Positions 23,175 to 64,000 of a stretch of 64,000 nt of DNA are shown one piece after another. The notes under the pieces are model-generated. The model searched no databases. It saw nothing but the letters and a program-made list of their open reading frames with translations, and was not told the DNA's origin. Within the stretch, counting starts at the first letter, position 1. The number at the start of each line of letters is the position of its first letter. The position numbers were made by a program, and so were the translations under genes. The DNA comes from Paralvinella palmiformis (taxonomy: Eukaryota; Annelida; Polychaeta; Terebellida; Alvinellidae): positions 363,501-427,500 of the forward strand of contig JAODUP010000456.1 in the NCBI GenBank assembly GCA_025642065.1. Reading direction: 5' to 3'.

Positions 23175-23269
23175 CTTCTAATTTGATGTCAATTACATGT
23201 ATCATATATCCTATAGCGCCCTGTCTATCTAGATAGCTGCTCTAAGACGCCCTAGTTAAGGTATTAGTG

Positions 23270-23445
23270 GTGGTAGTGGCGTTGATGGTTGTTGTTGTTG
23301 TTGTGGTGTTGGTAGTGGCGGTATTGGTGGTGGTAGTGAAGATATAGGTGGTGGTAGTGGTAGTGGAGGTATTGGTGGTGGTAGTGGCGGTATTGGTGGT
23401 GGTGGTGAATATATAGGTGGTGGTAGTGAAGGTGGTGATTGTGGT
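23270..23445. repeat. GGT-rich tract in unit 2
   Basis: Expanded TGGTGGTAG-type tract. It lies in the probable 3' flank of the symporter gene. Confidence 0.85.
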
Positions 23446-23447
23446 GT

Positions 23448-23453
23448 TTTAAT
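23448..23453 (-). terminator. possible polyadenylation signal of the symporter gene
   Basis: ATTAAA on the minus strand, about 350 bp after the stop codon. No closer AATAAA was seen. Weak. Confidence 0.2.
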
Positions 23454-23647
23454 ATATTACTAATGACAGTATGACAATGACATTACAAGACAATACAATA
23501 ATTGTTTGTAATATGACAAAAATAACGAATATGGAAACTAATAACAGAAGTTCAGTCACACCTGGGACATATGACAGACAGGTGACTGTCTAGGAAAACA
23601 TCCCACAAACATCCCACACAAACACAGATCTTAGTCGGATTCTATCC

Positions 23648-23712
23648 CATAGCCTAGAAATTTCCAAAGTAATACTCTAACCATTGCGCTATCGGAGCAT
23701 TCCATATAACCG
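23648..23712 (-). mobile_element. tRNA-derived SINE head (degraded)
   Basis: The minus strand reads GCTCCGATAGCGCAATGGTT then AGAG, an A-box-like tRNA head, followed by a degraded B box (GATAGAATCC). It lies within 160 bp of the symporter stop codon. Confidence 0.45.
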
Positions 23713-23804
23713 AACAATTGTGTGTGTGCGCGCGCGCACGCGTGTGTGTGTGCAAATACAAGTACAGAGAGATAGTAATATACATTCGTACGCGGACTTC
23801 ATAC

Positions 23805-58340
<34,536 letters not shown>

Positions 58341-58421
58341 CCTGGACTCTTAACAGTCTAATCAACTAGGCTGCATCCACCACATTGGGTGCATGTGTCT
58401 GTCCTCGTATGCACGCGCGCA

Positions 58422-58428
58422 CTTATAT
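58422..58428 (-). promoter_or_regulatory. possible TATA-like element of the DUR3-like gene
   Basis: AATATAAG on the minus strand about 85 bp upstream of the ATG, with a CCAAT at 58450-58454. Both are short motifs and this is a weak call. Confidence 0.22.
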
Positions 58429-58454
58429 TAATAGTAGAAGTCAGCTGTTATTGG

Positions 58455-61400
58455 TTGGTGACTTGGTAAGTCTGTAGAATATTGTAGATATGAGAACCTG
58501 ATTGGCTTCTGTCACTCTCCCTGATATATGTCAGTCCGTCTGGCCCGTCTGCCTGTTTGTTTGTGTGCGTGTTGTCGTGGAGAAGGCAGCTTACGGTTGT
58601 GTGTATTAAAGGTCTGTCAGTAGGGGTATATATGATGGGAAAGTTTATGTTAATATATACTTCCGTTGGTGACTATGTCAGAAGGGACAAGTTGTCGTAT
58701 GGGAGGCGTTTATGACAAATCGTCGTCGTATAGGGCGGTGACTGTGGTGGGGGGGGGGCGTCAGACGGGGGAGGTACACACGCCTTTACACCAGAAAATG
58801 ACGCCCCTTACATACACCTCATATTAGTATAGAGGAAAAACTTAACATTTTAGGTGTCGACATCCAAACAGACAGACAGGCAGGCATATCGGCAGACAGG
58901 AAAACACAAACAGACTAGCAGATAGACAGGCAGGAAGGCAGGCAGGAAGGCAGGCAGACAGGCAGATATATATCAACATATATTTTCTAATAAAATCTTC
59001 TAAGGTCTTTCTCTTCAGTATATGTTTATCGGACAATTGGTGCCACAGTTTCGCGTCACCTTCTAACATACACCGGCTTCTATATGCACACGCAATGAAA
59101 TGTAACATAGGAGATCACATTTGTATAAATTCTTTAGCAAGGTTATCATTATACGACCACCTGATGCGATGTTATACACAAGAAGTCCTTAGAAAGATAG
59201 CACATGCTGAATCGTTGCGTGATACTTAGCTCTCATGATATAGGGATGACGTGTCATGAAGTCCATATTATCTCATCAATCAACTCACAGTCATTCTCAT
59301 GAAAGGCGAAAATGAGAGCGAGATTTAAATATCACGTGATCCCGTGTTATTAAAGTCATCTCAGACCACGTGACATCCTTTGACTTGTTTATATTATCGT
59401 TTTAGATATGACCGTGAAGTAAGAAATAAGATTATCGTTTCATTGATAAAATATTTGCTTTTAAACATTGAAACTGCTTTAACAACAACCTGGTTTAACA
59501 TACAACCTGCCTTAACATACAACTGGTATTAGACTGTAAACCATCATATGATACTATCTGTGGTTAAGGTTTAACTGATGATCATAAAATGTTGATCTGC
59601 TAATTATTGTTTTGTCATACCTACAGCCTATAAATAGAACCTGACATACCTACAGATGGTCTCTAAAGACAGGTTCTGCAGGCTTTAGGCAACCAATAAT
59701 TAATTTATTTTGGTTGTATAATGTTGAACTAAACACTTGATCCACTTCATATACACTCATTGTTTACTTTACTTATTGATCTTCCTAGGTGACACACCGA
59801 AGATGAGAAAGAACTAGATCCATCATCGTTGTTAACGTATATTAGCTGGCAACCACAACGTGTATACAACTCAGTCAGTTGAGAAGTTGCAGAAGTGTAC
59901 TTATCCATTGACTATTTTATTATCAATATTTCTGCTTTCACCAATTATTTTCATCATACGGCATCTAATTAGATTTGTTTATTTATGGTTTTCATTATTT
60001 TTGTTTTCAGGATCGTATGAGCGAGCACGTTTGTGGAACAGCTGTAGGTACATTTGACAGCTGACCTTTAGTTGGAGGGATTCAGTCAATAAGTTTCTTG
60101 TCACTGTGAGATGTTTCAACCGTCAGTAAAATGCTTTAGTCTAAGCATCCCATTTCTCTAGAATCTCTTAAAAGTCTTCTGAAAACCATACATCACGAGG
60201 TAATTAACTATAAAAAGAAAAGTATTATTAATTATAGGCAATATCTAAGCAATACCAAAAGAAAAACGTGAATCATTTCTTGCAAATGATAAACAAAAGT
60301 CGCGATCTCTCTAATCTTCTAACAGAGTTCTCAAGGATACACAATGACGTCATACGGATTTTCCTTTTGAGCTAACTATGGACGAGTGTTGAGCGTTTTA
60401 CTTCCTTGACGTCTGAAGACGTTCTCTCTATTAGCCTATGTTGTGTCAGAATAAAGTTAACTCGCGTGATGTGAGAAAGATTCCCATTTAACACCGAATA
60501 ACAATGGTGCCAATCTACAACAATGACGCGAAGAAGGCTGTCTTAATCGTACTTAGTTGATGTAGGAATAAAAAAAGGTCACCCACGTCTTCGATTGGAC
60601 GATTGTAATAACCTATAAAAAAAATCACGGAAGGTAATACATTAAACTGTTGTTTTGTCGAAATAAATAGCTTTTTGGTGTCGCAATACTCATTGATTTT
60701 AGCCCATTAACGGCTGTCTCTAAAGTAGGCCACAGATTATAAATGTTTTGTTTGTATGATAGTAGATGTGAATCAATTCTCACCACGGGATGTCCCTTTG
60801 GGGATAGGTCATTAAGTCTAGGCCTTATTGAGGCTAGGTCATTAACTCTACTTCAGTCCTGTGTTGTTGTTGTTTTTTTTCAGAGTCGTATGTTTGTGTC
60901 ACCAAATTTCATTGTTTGTTTTGATGTCTTCTACAGCAGCAATATTCTATGATTTAATAACTGCCCTCTAAAATAAAATCACGTTCTAGGCTTTCATGAT
61001 TTCCTTATATTCTCAGTGATTTAGCATGATTTCATGCTCGTCTCTGTAACAGCTATCTTCCAAATTATCACGAATGTATTCCGCTGGAAGCTAAAAACAC
61101 AGGAGTGCATTTGACATTTATCTATGGTTCGATATCGATTGTCACTTCGATTAACATAAAATGGTCGGCTCTTCTTGTCAAATTCTCCCCAAATATTGTC
61201 AACGAAATGACTTTGCCACTTACACCATTTATTGATATATAGCTCTACATGTAGAAAACGTAAATTTTTGTCTAATAAATTATCAATCGATCTGTAACAA
61301 ATACGATGAGTTATCTTACGTTATCAAAATTAATTTCTTGACATGACTCCAGCTCGATATTCATTCCACCATCCAATTTTTATACTAGAAAAGGTCTTTG

Positions 61401-61530
61401 ATATAGATTATTCTTCGTGATTCCTTGAAATGTGAATCTCTTTTACACTTCCACGCCAATTTTGTTTCGGAAAAAGTATCAACTGACTTTCGTATCAGAT
61501 AAGTAATTATGTAACTATTACTTAACGATT
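58455..61530. other. upstream of the DUR3-like gene, no gene recognised
   Basis: Contains a CAGACAGGCAGG-type tandem tract at 58862-58966. Otherwise AT-rich sequence with only short unsupported frames, such as 59860-60057 and 60743-60952. Confidence 0.55.
58862..58966. repeat. (CAGACAGG/CAGG)n tract
   Basis: Imperfect GACAGGCAGG repeats. The minus-strand Cys/Leu/Pro-rich frame through it is an artefact. Confidence 0.85.
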
Positions 61531-62052
61531 ACATTAACTAAGAAATATCGTCTGAAAGTTGCTGATTTCTTCAAAGTAGTTTCAGAATTGGTTGATTCTC
61601 TTACTACCAACAGTAGCCATTTGTTGATCTTAGGTGAATTTAATATACATTTGGCTTGCCAGATGGATACAGATGGCAAAAAATCCCTGGGGTTCTCATA
61701 TGCAAGAAAGCACGCTTATTTTGCCATCTCCTGTGATGAATACACATTCTTTATTACAATTGCTGTATCATTGCATAAACAATCTATTCGGATAAAGTTT
61801 TTTTTTTCGTACAGGAAATACAAGTCGATTAATAAGGATGCTTGTCTTGGTGATTTGAGGCTCTCTTCTCTGGTGAATCTTTATGATACAGATAGTACAT
61901 TGAAGGATGTTCTAGATAAGTATGAAAAGGAAATACAAAGCAAATCATTACTTCCATGGTACAGTAAAGGTATACATACTGCAAAAAGGCAGCAGCGATT
62001 TGGTGACTGGGTGTGGATGAGATCGATTTGTACGTTAATTGTGAAATATTAA
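61531..62052 (+). pseudogene. LINE endonuclease C-terminus and linker
   Basis: The longest surviving frame of the LINE. It begins before the GTG at 61588 (YRLKVADFFKVVSELVDSL) and carries GEFNIH. The glycine-glutamate pair replaces the usual G-D-F-N aspartate, so even this part is probably inactive. Confidence 0.75.
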
Positions 62053-62559
62053 AGGTCATTAAAACGCAAGTTAAACACACCTTTGTCTCTACCAAATAAG
62101 AATATTACAAGAAATAGCATAACACATTCAAAGCTAAAAAACAATGTTTTCCGTGTTGTTAATAAAATACTACACAAAGGTCAGACTGTCCTTCAAAATA
62201 TCACCACATCAGATACAGATATGACCCATTGTTTTAATAACTACTATCAAAATATATTAAATAAACATAATGGCTTCCTTTACAGCACTTTATCACATGG
62301 CATACTATTGGTAGAAGTGTTCTCAGTTAATAAATTCTAATCTTTGGGGGTTTTCCTAAAATAAACAAAAACAACCGTTGTAAGGCCATTGATTTAAAAA
62401 ACAAAACATATTTGGACTGAAATGTTTATACAATTACAGACACGTTTCAAATTTAATAATTTTATTTGTTTTCAATCTAAGCAAATATTTATCCAATAAT
62501 AACCTGCATGAATCACGAAACTCTGCGTATGAAAGTAGTAATATCACTGAAACAGTTTT

Positions 62560-62953
62560 GGCTGACGTAAAGATAACATTATGATGTCAATTGTTCAAGG
62601 TTATCCAGTATGACACTCGTTCAATGTTGTTAACATATTTTTGTTATATTATTGTAGAGCGATATTATAAATGACTCGTCCTAGTAAAGATGTTTTATTA
62701 AATCAGCATTATTATCATTATTATCAGTATTATCAACAAGCTCTCCTCAAAACAAGGAGGGAACTTTATCGGACCAATGCTGATAATTAGAACTCTACTG
62801 CATTGAGAGTTTCGAAATTTGGATTTATCTGTGTGAGATGTTCCATCTGCTCGTCTCATATATCTCTTCGACCATTTACCCTGGACCATTCACAAGAGCT
62901 GAGACTATTTGTTGTCAACAATCTTAATCTTGGTGACAGTCTCTATAAGTCTT

Positions 62954-62990
<37 letters not shown>

Positions 62991-63005
62991 GGTGTGTACA
63001 TGTGT

Positions 63006-63060
<55 letters not shown>

Positions 63061-63415
63061 CCTATCTGGGAGTTGGTGCTCTCATTGCCTCCAAATAGAA
63101 GAACGTATCCTGCCTTAAGATTCGTGTTGTACCTGAGGCTAGTGTGAGTCTTAATGAAATACACCTGTGATAAGGCCAACAGATGACAGCTATACACCTC
63201 GCGATAACCAGGTATATTATAATAGTCAAATAATGCTCCATTGTTAAAAATCAACAATTCCGTTTAACAAATAATTGGTCAATAATAATCTTAATAAACT
63301 ACTATAATCTGGATATAAAAGTGTTCACGTAACTCAAACAGCCTCAGTTCGGGTAAATAATAATATTATGATGTCAATCGATCAAGGTAAGCCAGTAATA
63401 CTTGTTCTTCTGGAC
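62560..63415. repeat. LINE interruption bounded by a 50-bp direct repeat
   Basis: About 62586-62622 and 63365-63412 are diverged copies of the same LINE stretch (ATTATGATGTCAAT, GATCAAGGTAAGCCAGTA). Between them are (TA)n tracts (62957-62990, 63009-63056) and non-LINE sequence with two unclassified minus-strand frames. Confidence 0.6.
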
Positions 63416-64000
63416 TTGTCTGCTGCATTTGATATCAGTTAATCATAATGTACTTATTTCTAGGCTGTAAGACATGCTTAGTCTGTCAGGTAAAGTACCT
63501 GAATAGTTTCAATCCTAGTTGGAACAACTTTCCTTTATCGTACTTCCCCTGATTGTTATCTTGAGTACCACAAGGTTCATTTATTGATCCTCAGATTTTC
63601 AAATAAATACCCGTCTTTTGGGGATCATTGCACATCGATATAGCATTAAATATCACTTGTACGCTGATGACAAAGCACTGGATCCTGAAAATGAGTTCAC
63701 TTTCACTTTTTCATTGAAACATTTATAATGTTGTATTGTTGGTATTCGGCTGTTGACTCAAATATATTAGTCAAGTTATTTTTAAATTAAATTATCCCTA
63801 ATGGATTAGTAAAAAATAGCATTATTTTTGACAACTGTATTAATATGTATCAACATGCCACATCAGTATGCCGAGCTATCTACTACCATCTTAAGAACAC
63901 CCACTATTTAAAAGCATTCTTGACGCAAGAAGTAATTGTTAATGTGAGTCATGCCTTTGTTACATCTCATATAGACTAGTGTAACTCCCTGTTATATGGC

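Larger units (their letters stand above)
21438..23528 (+). repeat. 2.1 kb tandem duplication, unit 2
   Basis: Near-identical to unit 1. Its 35-bp array has two fewer repeats (a 70-bp difference) and its GGT tract is longer. Outside the arrays only scattered single-base differences are seen, so the duplication is recent. Confidence 0.9.
61531..64000 (+). pseudogene. CR1/L2-like non-LTR retrotransposon (LINE), decayed, running off the window
   Basis: Frames in order: end of an APE-type endonuclease (SSHLLILGEFNIHLA, the GDFN-type motif); a linker with KYKSINKDACLGDLRLSSLV and LLPWYSKGIHTAKR; a segment VFRVVNKILHKG...FNNYYQNIL; the RT fingers-region motif NSAYESSNITETVLADVK; RT motif A as VILVLLDLSAAFD near 63390-63430; VPQGS near 63570; RT catalytic box YADD near 63660; and the post-RT block SHAFVTSHI...CNSLLYG at the window end. 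These are CR1/L2 clade hallmarks. Frameshifts and stops break it throughout. A segment at about 62625-63355 is foreign to the LINE and contains TA tracts. Confidence 0.82.

Overview
This is animal nuclear DNA, AT-rich and full of introns, microsatellites, minisatellites and transposon debris. Two genes can be read with confidence. One is a four-exon UspA-family universal stress protein gene on the + strand (880-7821). The other is a 13-exon DUR3-type urea/solute symporter gene of the SSS family on the - strand (58340 down to 23805). Both families occur in molluscs and other marine invertebrates and are missing from vertebrates. Together with the tRNA-derived SINEs this suggests a lophotrochozoan, most likely a mollusc. 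That assignment is inference.

Layout. 1-879: upstream region and TATA promoter of the stress-protein gene. 880-7821: stress-protein gene; its 5.2 kb first intron holds a mariner-like MITE, two SINEs and a palindromic MITE. 7822-23804: intergenic space between the two convergent genes. It holds decayed THAP-domain transposons, including a Kolobok-like element with TTAA target duplications nested in an older repeat, several minisatellites, and a 2.1 kb tandem duplication whose two units each carry a TATA-box promoter-like block. 23805-58340: symporter gene, 817 codons spread over 34.5 kb. Introns 1 (6.1 kb), 5 (11.4 kb) and 10 (5.4 kb) are the largest and contain SINEs, minisatellite arrays, and an inverted second copy of the repeat that hosts the Kolobok-like element. 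58353-61530: symporter upstream region with no recognised gene. 61531-64000: decayed CR1/L2-like LINE running off the window end.

The two genes have separate, unlinked roles as far as the sequence shows: a small cytosolic nucleotide-binding stress protein and a multi-pass membrane transporter. The transporter reading frame is intact across all splice junctions except for one extra base in exon 6 (near 37513-37516), which is either an assembly error or an inactivating lesion. The transporter also carries a Cys-rich insertion encoded by its own exon (exon 8).

No prokaryotic, viral or CRISPR content was found. Most long open frames in the window are microsatellite or minisatellite readthroughs. 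All family assignments come from reading translated motifs by eye; no database search was run.
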